DNA of 64,000 nucleotides from Polytrichum commune (lineage: Eukaryota > Streptophyta > Polytrichopsida > Polytrichales > Polytrichaceae): assembly GCA_950295325.1 (NCBI GenBank), contig OX485803.1, positions 56,993,554 through 57,057,553 of the forward strand, given 5' to 3'. The notes beneath the pieces were generated by a model that ran no database searches, was not told the origin of the DNA, and saw only the letters and a program-made list of their open reading frames with translations. Shown one piece after another: positions 33,801 through 44,299 of this stretch. Within the stretch, counting starts at the first letter, position 1; every line of letters starts with the position of its first letter. The position numbers and the translations under genes were made by a program.

Positions 33801-36599
33801 CAGATGATGGGTCTCGTAGTCAACACATTCGTTGACGCTATCGACGAAGAAGACTTCAAGATCCACCGTGCGAAGGCGTCGACGATGGACCTCAAGGACA
33901 TCTGTGTCCCCAGGATGGACTTCAGTATGCCCGCCGACGAGGGCATACCATTCCACGATTCTGAGGACGACGAGCCCACCCCCTCCGCCAACGTGGACGT
34001 CATTCTGCAGTCCTTCGACGTACCCCCACTTCGGATCTTGCCGCCAACGACGGATCTTCCCGATCCTCAAGGGACGCCGGGTGGTTATACCGGGTCGTCC
34101 GCGGGGACAACCCTGGACGTCCTCCCCGCGAGAACATCTCTTGCAGAGCCTTTTGGAACGCCAGGCGGATGCTCGACGTCACAGTCTCCAAGGCCCGCCG
34201 TGGTTCCGAAGATGGAAACCCTGGACATCCTCGACCAACACTCGCGGCCATCTTTGGACCTCTTCCGCAACACGAGGAGGAGGATGAAGAAGACTCCATA
34301 TGTGGAGTTGCCGCCGGGAGCAATCATCGAGGTCTCGGACGAAGACGAGGGGGACATGGACATCATGGCCGAGCTTGGCGTGGACTACGACAAGAACAAG
34401 CGGGTGAAGGAGGAGGCACTCACCGTCGCTGAGCTCAACGCCAAGCTAGAGGCGAAGATGAAGGAGGAGATGGCTACAGCACAGGAGGAGAGCGCCAAGC
34501 ATCTGGCCAGGCTGCAAGAGCAGCTGAGGGATTCAGCGGCCAAAACCGACGCCATCTTCGAGATGCTCAGAAACATGCAGAGCCTCTCTGCGCCGGTCCA
34601 GCAACCTTACCCCTTCCCCCCTGGAGGATACCCCTCACAGCCCCCACCTCCAGTCATGTACCAAGGAGGGCCTTCCCACCAAACAGCGCCACACCCAACG
34701 CCGGCGGGAAGTCCATTGCCCCGGGAAGTGACGGCGGCCGCCTCAACCTCCCACGATGCAATCACGGCGGCGCTAAGGGAGGACGAAGATTTACGAACGC
34801 GCGTTCGTGAATCTTCAGGTCCGGCAGTCCTCACCCCTCCCCCTTCAAGGGTAGGACTGCCCACAGACATCGACACGGCCTCTTTCACCGTCGTCCCAAG
34901 GGTTCTAGATAGGCGGGGCGATGACACTGCGCAACACACTGACATGGTCATTGTGGAGGAAACGCAGGGGAGCCCCAATGACTCGGCAGGTCCGCGTGGG
35001 ATGGTCGTGGAGAGCCCTGACCAGGAACGACATCCGTCCGCGCACATGGAGGATGTCCGCATGGAGAGACTCGACCTGGGCGGGGACGACAACGTGGAGC
35101 TCATCCAACAGACCCAGTCGTCTCAGGAGGAGCGTCCAGCGGAGGTCATGGAAGCAGAGGCTGCTTCCCCAATGGAGTTTGTGAACGCGCGTTCGTTAAT
35201 CAAAGAGGTAACTCATCTCTGAGAATGCCAAATGTTTTACGAACGCGCGTTCGTAACATCACTAACCCCCCGCGTTGTGTTCTTGGCGCTTCAACTCCAT
35301 CGACATCACGTTGCCCGCGCGAGCATTTTTCTACGTGATCGCTTGGGCCGATCAATTTTGTAGGACACTGCATTTTTTCCTTAGGAAATTGTGATAGATT
35401 ATCACGCGAGACAAATGTACATATTCACCGAATTAATATATGAGCAGACGATCTCTGCTTGCATCCCCTAAACTTATTGCATATTCTCGCGTCTTGTGTT
35501 GTCTGTGCTCTTGCGCGTCCTTGCATTCTTTGCATGCACACCTCACTCACGAACGCTTGTTCGTAAAACTGTGCGACCCCGTCTTGACCTCCTTCGCGAA
35601 CGAGCGTTCGTATATGTATGCATCCGCGCTCACGAACGAGCGTTCGTAAATGATGCGCACCGCCCCGCAGCCTTCATTCACGAACGGTCGTTCGCAATTG
35701 TGCCCTTCTGAACATTTTCCTTGCACCCTCCTCACTTCCTCCTCTTTTCCCATAATGCATCGTCTTTATTTTCAACGCAACAATTTCTTTATTGGATCAT
35801 AGAATTAAACTAGTCGCGTTGTTCATCACAGGACCCCCCGGAGATAGGTCGCAACCCCTCGACCAGTGGACCTCGAACCCGGAACAAACCGTTCCTCGTT
35901 TTTTACCTCAACGGGGTGTTGTGTCACACCCAACACATCCCAAGGGTCCCCACGTGTCCCTTCCGTCACCCCGACGAAAGGGACTACGACGGCGAGCTCG
36001 ACACCCTCATTAACCGCAAGGCTGTCCGCGCCCGTCCCGGCCTGCGGGACTTCCTTCGCGAGGTGGTCGAGTTCGCCCACGTCGTTGTGTGGAGCTCCAT
36101 GGTCATGGAGAACACGGAGCCCATCGTCCACTTCTTGTTCCGTGATCTCCCGAGCCCTTGCCTCGTCCTCGGCCAAGAGGAATGCGACGAGCTGCTCGAC
36201 GAGAAAGGCCGACCGGTGCCCAAGTTTGGCGGTCGAGGCGGAGGACAACAGTTCCTCAAGGTCCTCCGTTCAATACTATGGCAAGGCGTCCCCCGTCTGC
36301 ATGGGACGCCCCACGGGTGGTGGCCGACTCCTGAGAACACCCTCCTCATCGATGACAGCCCCACCAAGAGCGTCTTGAACCCCCCGGGCAACGTCATCTT
36401 CCCGGACACTTGGACCGGCGATAGGCAAGACACATTTTTGGTCGATAGGCTAGCCCCCTACCTTAGAAGGCTCGTGCTCCACGCCGGTAGCATCCCATTT
36501 TTTGTTAGGTCCAACCCCTTCGGCAATGCGGCACTAAGCCCCCGCGATAATGTATTCAAGAGCATCATGAGGCTCGCCAAACTCAATAAATTGATTTGA
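30847..36599 (+). CDS. Composite DGQH / methyltransferase-like / HAD-like protein, four exons, one in-frame stop
   Basis: Exons are 30847-32139, 32256-33581, 33804-35207 and 35832-36599. Introns are all phase 0 with GTGAGT, GTAAGT and GTAACT donors. They encode about 1,596 residues, with TAG at 32700 (residue ~580) as the only break. Domains: residues 334-345 read FWIIDGQHSLKA, resembling the IDGQHR core of ParB/DndB-type proteins. At 856-880, SGETVYNVCGGSKFMYAAM then MMGLVVN resembles the SAM-binding motif of beta-class amino-methyltransferases with the final helix. A coiled coil is at ~1072-1130, followed by a Pro-rich stretch. FCP1/NIF-type HAD is at ~1362-1590, with FLVFYLNGVL, VVVWSS and LLIDDSP, the first catalytic Asp being Tyr and the second Asn. 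GC-rich coding sequence contrasts with the AT-rich surroundings. I do not recognise the family by name. Host gene versus mobile-element gene is unresolved. The domain calls are inference. Confidence 0.6.
32140..32255 (+). other. Intron 1 (116 bp) with two palindromes
   Basis: Donor AAG|GTGAGT and acceptor TTGTGCAG|GCATTT. Exact palindromes lie at 32147-32164, seven bases after the donor GT, and 32205-32222. Because each copy is self-complementary, the two can pair either internally or with each other. The paralogous intron at the same position in the 38-41 kb copy lacks them. Confidence 0.75.
33582..33803 (+). other. Intron 2 (222 bp) with three palindromes
   Basis: Donor ATG|GTAAGTTG and acceptor TTCTCACAG|ATGATG. 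Exact palindromes at 33603-33620, 33680-33697 and 33756-33773 are spaced 77 and 76 bases apart. The three segments share related flanks (TGAAACTCGTTGCACGCTAC beside CAGTCGCTGCACGTGACGC), so the intron grew by local duplication of a palindrome-bearing unit. Confidence 0.75.
34792..34809. repeat. Palindrome copy inside coding exon 3
   Basis: TACGAACGCGCGTTCGTG interrupts the exon 3 reading frame without a stop and without changing phase, encoding LRTRVR within EDEDLRTRVRESS. An 18-base insertion is six codons, so the frame is kept. Confidence 0.75.
35208..35831 (+). other. Intron 3 (624 bp) with five palindromes
   Basis: The donor is GAG|GTAACT and the acceptor CATCACAG|GACCCC. Sites: 35238 (exact), 35548, 35595, 35631 and 35679. 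The last four carry one to three changes at the outer TA, becoming CA or CG. A further degenerate site, 35180-35197, lies in the last codons of exon 3. Alternatively the true donor is GTGAAC at 35181, which would put that site in the intron. Confidence 0.6.
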
Positions 36600-36712
36600 A
36601 ATGCATCCATGTCTTTGCTTGTTATCATGTGGTTCACATATCTAATGCTTGCTCTGTTTTTGGATGTTTGTTTTTGTTTTTTTGTTGTTCTTGTTCTTGT
36701 TCTTGCCCATAG

Positions 36713-37698
36713 TCTGCCCCCATATGCGACGCCCCTGTAGTCGATGGCCCTTCCCGTCCCCTCTCGCCCCCGGCATCCCCTTCCCGCGACGTCACGGACT
36801 TCCAAATGCCATCCCTCTACCACTTCTCGGCGGTCGACGCGGCCTCGGCCGTGGATTACTCCCGCGACGTCGGCATCGACGACGGCGTTGTCAACAGCCC
36901 GCCCCCAGCACTTGTCCCCCGCGCGTACGCCCCGTCGCCCTCCCCCCTCTCCAAGGAGAAACGGACGCTCGTTCGTTTGGGGCACCTCTCGCCCTCTAAG
37001 GACGACGGCGTCGCTCGTCGCGGGCCGAGCCGGCGTCTCCGCATGGAAGGCCCCCGTTGCCACACCTCCCCCGCCGACTCCGTTCCTCCCCCCGCAACGT
37101 CCTCCGTGATCGTGGGCCCTCCACGCCTCGACTCCCCCCCGCCATCCAACAGTGCAATAGTTCCATCGGCTCCGGATGCTCCCGTCGACGCCCCCCTCGT
37201 TCCCACCGTTCCCCGCATGGACGTCCCCAAAGCCAAGGTGCCCTCCTCAACCCTAAACCCCTTTCCCGCTTTTGTTTTGCTTGTCTTCCGTGTGCGTGCC
37301 GTTCTCTTTACGAGCGCCCATCCCAAACCGCCCTCATTATTTTCCCCACTCCATTCCTATTCTTATCTTCCTATGACGTTGTTTCGCAGGTGGCTACCCG
37401 CTCGCTTGGTGCCCGGCCCTCCTCCACATCCTCCTTGGATAGGCACGCCCTCAAGGCCGCATCTTCCGAGTCCGATCGTTGTCTGGCCCTCCGGAGAAGC
37501 GCAAGACGTTCCCTTTCGCAAACGCCCTCGTATTCTACTTATAATACCACCTCGTACAATTCGGGAGCGCGTCCTGAAACATGCAAGAACGACACATATT
37601 CCTGTCCAGGCAACACACAAGGATACAGTCGTGGGCCTGAGATTTTTAGAGCCATGGAGGCCGCCAAAAAAAAAGGACTTAGCCGCAAAAAAAAATAG
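36713..37698 (+). CDS. Possible downstream exons: proline/serine-rich basic protein
   Basis: After an acceptor-like TTGCCCATAG, an open frame begins at 36713. An internal ATG at 36806 starts MPSLYHFSAVD. It continues to K at 37237 before GTGCCC, and resumes in phase after TTTCGCAG at 37390 (VATRSLGARPSS) to a stop at 37696-37698. The C terminus is lysine-rich (AMEAAKKKGLSRKKK). It may be the 3' continuation of the composite gene by alternative splicing, or a separate gene. The composite gene's own stop at 36597 lies between them. A degenerate palindrome sits at 36960-36977 within it. Low-complexity composition makes the coding call uncertain. Confidence 0.35.
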
Positions 37699-38347
37699 TG
37701 GGTCGGACTAGTGTGACTAGAAGCGTACTAGTGGGACGGACTCCCTAAATGCTTAGGTGTAGAACATATTTAAGTGCTTACTTTCTAGTATGCTATTCCA
37801 AGTTACTCAAGACATTGATGGTATTTCCATTATAATTGTATTTCAATCCCAATTAATTCATTCAACTTCCATTCATTCTTTGCATCTTCCCTTCCATTCA
37901 TAACGAGTTGTCATTTCATACGCAACTATTTTCATGTATGCCTCACATTTTTGTTCACTTCCATGCCTTTATGTATAATAATAGTAGCATACCATTATAC
38001 ATATGGGATTTTTAGTCGTCATTACTGGTCCAATTTTGAAATGTGCATCCTTATATAGTCTCATAATCAACAAAAAGTCTCCAATTACCGAATATAGTGT
38101 TATCTGATGAAAATATGATTATATCATAAGATCCATGCATAATAAATTTCCTTATTTTTCTTGTATTATTCATTGCTTGCGACAAAATGTATTGCTTAAT
38201 ATCAAAAGTTATTAAGGGCGAAAGAAGAAGGTCCAGGGGGGGACATTGTTGATGAATGTTATTGTTCAAAATAAAAATGATTTAAAAAATTAGATCTTAC
38301 AGGCACACGTCTATAAAATGTCCAATTACAAGTAGTTGAGAAACTCA

Positions 38348-41040
38348 CCAATGCGGCATAGATGAATTTGGTGCCGCCGAACACATTTTACAATCTCTCC
38401 CCTAGAATAGTCATGACCTTCAAGATGTCAATATAGAAATCCATATGCAACCCAAAAGCTAGGTATTTACTAGTATACAAAGTCTCCTCGATTAGGTACT
38501 TCGAGTGTGGTTGAGGGAATTCGTACATTTTCTTTAAAATCGTATTCTTGATTGGAACCCTTCTTGTTGAGGCTTTTCTGCATGTCAAAAAATATAATTA
38601 AACCGCCCCTACTTGCTTTAAGCACTTGGCCTCCCAAACCACGGTGATGTTGTGATATATTTCGTAGTCGGTGTTTAGAGTTGTTGTACAAATCCAAGAG
38701 TTGCATGCAGCTTCTTTTTCTAGACAATCCACAACCACACATGAGGCTCCAAATGTGAGGAGAACAATGCTTTTGAATGCAATCATAAAGAGGTCTTAGA
38801 ATGGGTTGTCCTTCATTCCAACCTTCCACGCTCTTGGAATTGCCCTGAAATCAAAAATGGCTAAAGGTGACCCCCTTGGGTCTTCCTTGATTGTTGCTCT
38901 AGAGGCGTGGTTGTCATACATGCTAATCTTCATGGTTATTGGGTCGACCGTGGAAAATATTATTAAGCCCTCGAATTGGAGTTTCCCCTCATGTCGAAGT
39001 AGAAAACGTACATAATTATTTCTCTATCATCTAAGGAAGTTTTTTTTTCATTCTTCCCAACCTTTTGCACTAGGAAATATGTGGCCTCTTTTACCAAAGC
39101 TTTCATGGAGGTCTTGTTGATGTTGTATTCAACTTTGAAAGCCCTCCAATTCTCCTAAATTATCTCCCCATGAACATCAACTAGTTGTTTTCCGGGACGA
39201 GCTTGTTGATCTCCCTAACATCCATGATCTTATGCAACTTGTACTCACACCACTCTTTGATGTGATAAGTGGAGGGCCTCATGTGCCTTGGCCACTTGAG
39301 GAAGATTTTTGGGTAGGACAATGTCTTCATGGGTGTCTAAAGCAAGAGTGTTGTGTTATGCAATAAAGCTCCAAATATGTAAGCCCCTTCAGAGGCATGA
39401 AGAAAACTTTGAGAATTGGAGGCATTTGGTCATAAGGTTGCTCTTGTACATCACCTCCTTCTCTAGATTAATGATGTCACTGGTATTGTGGCAATCAAAG
39501 ACCTGACACCACATGGCCCATGTCAGTTCAGTTGAACTTATCAGCTTGAGCCCTCGCTAGAGAGCTCCATCACTATCTTTGTTGCGTTTGTTTTCATGTC
39601 TATGCTTGAGAATTTTGTCACGATGACCTCACAAAATGTTTTCAAAGGCCAAAGACAAATGCAAATCAAAAATTGAATGAAAGCAATGTCAATGCATTGG
39701 AACAATTTACAAACACAAGTCCGTCAATTCAATAAATTCAAAGGACTCAACCCAATTGACTCAACACATGTCCATAAGTAATATAAAACACCTACCTTCC
39801 ACTTTGGATTCTTCATAGTTGCGTTTTCCTTTTTTGAGAGCATTGGTGTGCAATCCACACAGATATTGCCACTACCAGGTTTGTTGCCTAGGATGCCTCA
39901 AATTGCCTAACTTTGTTTCCTTGATTTATGAATCCAATGATAAACATCAATGTAGTGGCATTCTTACAATATACAGCAAACACCTTCCAAAACCACAGAT
40001 TTTGTTTTAAGGGGCTCTTCTAGGCATTTTTGTTCGACAATATCTTTACTACGGCCACTTTGTGTTGCCCATTGATTATGTAGATTTCCCTTTTTTTGTA
40101 TCTACTTCCAGTTTTGTTCGGACACATGCAACTAGGGATCCTTGGAAATCACACATATAGTTTGTCAATCTCACATTGAGTTGTTCATGACATTGTTCAT
40201 CTATCAGTTAGCCCCATCTTTTATTTTTGCCCTCACATTCATGGTGTTCAGAGCCCCGTAATTTTTGAATATATTGACCTCAAAAGTATAGAATGTTCCA
40301 AGAGGCTAGGAATCCTTGGTCGTCTCATCCATCTCTTGGAAGCTTTTGGCCGATAATTATGCATCAGGGGCTTGTCCTCTCTTCAAGAGTGGAGCCACAA
40401 AGAGTATGGAGCTAATCTTTGGACCTTTTGTTACCCTTAAAGTCTCCAACAAAGAGTGCAAGTGTTTAGATTTTCTACTCCGTCTCGATGTCTCGCTTTG
40501 CATTGGTCTAGTTCCTCCAAGAACTGAATTGGGAACATGGCCCACCTTCTCCAACGCAGATATTTTCTTCCCCTTCTTTCCCATCCAAGGTGCGTTCGAC
40601 ACGTAGTCTATAAATTCGTTTGGCAAGTTGAAGCACCCTACATGTGGTTGCTCATCTTGCATTCATTCTTATTGAATGAATGGTTCAAGTGATGCAAAAT
40701 AAATGTAACCTCATAATCTTTCTACTTTTCTAAATCTATCATTACATAAATTATCATCCTAGGTGACAATGCACTCTATTGCCCATGAAGTCAATTTCAC
40801 TCAATTCTCTGTAACATCTATTGGTACTCTAAGTTGGTAAGCAAATCGCAACACAAATTATCCATCCTCGTTTTTTTTTGCTATGTTGGTCAAATTGTCC
40901 ACCATATATTGTTTGGGTTGGTAGTGGTCATTGTTCTTCATGTCCTTTAAGTCATTTGGGTAAGGCTTTGATAGCAAGTTAGAGAACATATGTATAGCAC
41001 GTCTATCCCCCAATTGCAAGAATCCGCAAAATTCAAAGAG
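38348..41040 (-). pseudogene. Degenerate paralog of the 30-37 kb composite gene
   Basis: The minus strand matches exons 1 and 2 of the + strand gene throughout, with stops and frameshifts. RRAIHMFSN (41.0 kb) matches RSAIEMFAV. VAPLLKRGQAPDA matches MPTPLKKGENPDA. IYIINGQHKVA (40.05 kb) matches FWIIDGQHSLKA. INQGNKVRQFEAS matches LNSGNKIKAFEAS. FSSIDMK is shared. FKVEYNINKTSMKALVKE matches LKVDYNINRASMRSLVKE. NVFGGTKFIYAAL (38.37 kb) matches NVCGGSKFMYAAM. Both introns are at identical positions: PKWK|GTAGGT at about 39797 and IYAAL|GTGAGT at 38347. The MTase-like motif NVFGGTK here is closer to the methyltransferase consensus than in the intact copy. Exons 3 and 4 are not recognisable. No palindrome is present. 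LTR copy 3 abuts its 5' end. Confidence 0.85.
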
Positions 41041-41048
41041 TTGTACAC

Positions 41049-43693
41049 TGTCAGCCATAAGCCCCCACCCTTAAGCGTCGTAATCCGGGTGAGAGCCTAG
41101 GACTTACATACCTCTAGTTATTTCCCCCAACTCTAACCCAATACCTCCTCTACATGGTTTTCAACAATGGCTTTCTTTATTCCAGCTCACAAGTCAAAAG
41201 TATTCACAAATACTTAGACTTGCACAACATCACAACACACTTACTCTAACTATTTCTACTAGTAGTCCTACGTAATGTCATGTGCTCACAGCATGACTAA
41301 TTAACTAATAATGCCCAAAGTTTAATCCTAGCTAATATTTCCCTTAGCCTTCACTTAACCCTTCCCACTAATCACCCTCCTCTCAGCTCTGTAATAGCCG
41401 GTGGTCACTAGCTTCAGAAGTTGTCATACCCTGCTCAAATACTACGTGTGCTTCCAGCCTGTAAGCAGGTCTCTCAGCTCTCACTCCCCCGCACTGCTCA
41501 CTCCTTAGCCCCCTGACCATACTCTCCGGCAATGGTCTCTGAACCTTCCCTCTCCTCCTACCCTAGAAGGGCCCTGCCTTCACTCCTCGCCTGTGCTGCC
41601 ACGTGGGCAGCCGGTAGCTGGTCCTCGCCTCTCGGTGATCTGCAGTCTGTCGAGCAGCTGCTCCCAATCGAGGAAGCCCTCGATTTGAGTAGACTCACAT
41701 TCTGCCTCAGAATGTCGGCCTTGAACCTGCCCGGCCACACTCCAGAATAAGAATCCTCCTCTCTGCCGTTTAGCCCTTGTAATAACAAGATTCAAGCTCT
41801 GGTTGCAGAGTTCAAATTTCCACCTCCAGTTGTGTTACACCTACCCTCACATGCCTTGTGGATTCAGGATGTGAGGGATGAAGACTAGGAAATGCCGCTA
41901 ATCCCCCAACCTTCTGGCATTGAAGCTGCCGGTCAAATTCCGCGGCCTCCTCCCTCCCAGTTCAAGGGATGGTCAGCTCCTTCACTCTGTGCCGAATCTA
42001 CTGCTCTTCCAATCTGAGGCGATGGCCTTCCCAGCTCGGTCTTCCTCATTTCCTCCAATTACAGTGGTTACAGAGTCCTCAATCCCGGCATTGGACTCAA
42101 TCCTCTCCACTGCAGCCACATTGTTGGCACTGGCTCACCCTGGTGCCTCATCCTTCCTAACTCCTCTTGATTGAGACCTTGCTCTCTGCTACGCCAGGGC
42201 TTCGCCCCTGTTCCGTCAACAGTTTTCGAGAGAGAGCCAAAGCAGAGAGAGAGCCAGAGTTTTCCCCTGGACCAGGGCTGTTTTTTCACAAAGTTTTTAC
42301 CCGTCCACGTCCCAAAACCTCGAATTGAAAGGCAAAAAAAATTGCAACCCGTCCCAAAACCGGTAATTTCAAAACCAACCCGTCCATGGAAAGGTTGAAG
42401 AAAAAACAACCCGTCCCAAAACCGGTAATTTCTAAACCAACCCGTCCATGAAAAGGTTAAAAGAAAAAACAAATCGATAAAGATAACCCGAAAGATGTCG
42501 GGATGTGATTGGTGCACTTGCCACTTGGAAACAATAATATCTTACTATCTTCGTTCATTTCTATTTTTTCTATTATAATTACCAATTTGCCAGCCTGCCA
42601 CTGCCCCATTTTGTCTGTTTGTCCACAGACTAGTTCAGAGAAACTGAACTAGACTCAGTCACTCAAACTCAACCGGTTCATTTGAAACTAACTCGAATTC
42701 AAGAAGTTGGAGAGTGCCGCTGGAACAATCTCCTCCTACAATCTTGAACTTCAACAGGTGTTTTCTCAAACTCAACTGGTTCATTTGAAACTAACTCGAA
42801 TTCAAGAAGTTGAAGAGTGCCGCTAGAACAATCTTCTCCTGCAATCTTGAACTTCAACAGGTGTTTTCTCAAACTCAACCGGTTCATTTGACGACTGCAA
42901 TCAAGTTATCTCTTACCGGTCTCTCAATTGCTTTAGCTTTCAGTTGCATATGTTCGATTCATTAGCATCCTAAATCTTGAGAGTCTTATTCCTCTCTTTT
43001 GTTGTGGGTTGAGTGCAGATTCCTCTTAATTCTTATTCAATTACTAAGTTTACCTTCAATTGTAATCTTTGACATTATGTTAAAAAGGTTCTAAATTTTG
43101 TGGTTGATGAATTAATGTATGCAGGTGAATCAAGCACTTCAAGATTGATAGTTTGATTGGGTATTAGTGGTTTGATTGCATTATGCTTATATTCACATGT
43201 CATATATGACATAACGTAATTGATATTTGTACCATTTTTTTAATTTTAAAAAATGTTATTTTTAGATCCCGAGAACATGTCCCTAGACATGTTAGGGACC
43301 TTGTGAAAAAACACCCCTGCCCTGGACCCTTCTTGTTGGCCCCAAAAAATCAGGATCTCATCCACTCCCGAAGGGAACCTCCCCCTTTTAACAACACTAC
43401 CCCCACCCAAAACAAACAATTATGAGTGGCTCACGCCACCTTCCTAAGACTATTACTAACCTAGGTCCCAGTCAACTAACTTTTAGGTTTTACTTAGCAT
43501 TAATTAATCCTCAAATCAACACTTCTAGCCTCAAGCCCCCAGTTAACCACTACACTAGTCTTCAACATAATTCCATTCTAAACACAAAGCTTCACTCTTT
43601 TTATCTTTTTGATTGCTTGAATAAATATCAAGCCTAAGTGCTAATGATCTTTTTAGGATTAAGAACACATGTGGGCATCATATTGGGCTCACA
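41049..43693 (-). mobile_element. Diverged third LTR-family copy, minus strand
   Basis: On the minus strand the unit starts at 43693 with TGTGAGCCCAATATGATGCC, matching the LTR start TGTGAGCCCAAAATGGTGCC and continuing CACATGTG. Near 41055-41095 it ends with TCACCCGGATTACGACGCTT, matching TCACCCGGACTAGGACGCTT of copies 1 and 2. The middle (2.6 kb) is longer and largely unlike the others. It contains a 114-bp tandem duplication (42664-42892) and a duplicated AACCCGTCCCAAAACCGGTA block (42346-42450). No target duplication was found, so the boundaries are approximate. Confidence 0.6.
42664..42892. repeat. 114-bp tandem duplication
   Basis: Two near-identical units share CTCAACCGGTTCATTTGAAA, CTAACTCGAATTCAAGAAGT and ATCTTGAACTTCAACAGGTG. 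A related single block is at 57720-57775 (CTTGAACTTCAACCGG, AACTCAACCGGTTCATTTG), so the sequence is also dispersed. Confidence 0.7.
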
Positions 43694-43792
43694 TTTACAA
43701 GAATTGAATTCTCTACATTGCATTGAAAACAATGTCACTCTACATTCAATATTATAAGCCCTAAATACAAATAGAGGGTTATGGCCACACGT

Positions 43793-44290
43793 TTGCAACA
43801 CTATAAGTTATGGATGCCCATCTATAAACTTTGTGATTTCAAATAGACTAGAGCTTAATGCACAAATTCCATAACCTCGTGTACGTAAATTCCATGGCTT
43901 ATTAGTGTCATTATATACACAAAGTTTAAGGGCTTAGGTATGTAAAATTTGCGGCATACATTCTAGAACATTTAGATGTTCAAAGTTTACAGACGCATGT
44001 CCATAAATTTTGTGATTTTAAATGTCCTAGAGTGTAAGTCATAAATTTCACAAATGCTCATTCATAACCTTTGTGGCTTATTAGTTTTAATATATACATG
44101 GATTTGAAGGGCTTGGGTCTTTGAAATATGTGGTGTACACTCTAAAACATTTAGAATTCTAGATTTTATAGGTGCATGTCGGAAACTTTGTAGGTCTAAA
44201 TATTTTAGAATGCAATCCACAAATTTTACGGACGTTTGTAATCTCTATGGCTTGTTCATCATGTGTTTATATTTGACTTTGTGGCTAGTT
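43793..44290. repeat. Diverged satellite-like tandem repeat, period about 180 bp
   Basis: About three units begin near 43793, 43977 and 44154. They share elements such as ACTTTGTGATTTCAAAT, CATAACCTTTGTGGCTTATT and CTAGAACATTTAGATG in the same order at roughly 70-75% similarity (estimated by eye). No coding potential. Confidence 0.55.
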
Positions 44291-44299
44291 AGTTGTTTG

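Noticed and set aside
33755..35104. Long antisense and alternate-frame ORFs across exon 3
   Set aside because: They are shadows of the GC-rich coding strand. The + frame has the splice sites, the paralog homology in neighbouring exons and the domains.
25454..35696. Palindromes as a CRISPR-like array
   Set aside because: Spacers vary from tens to thousands of bases, repeats lie in introns of a eukaryotic gene, and no associated proteins are present.
41532..41750. A 72-codon + strand frame as a gene
   Set aside because: It lies inside the diverged LTR copy, has no recognisable motif, and is overlapped by equally open minus-strand frames.
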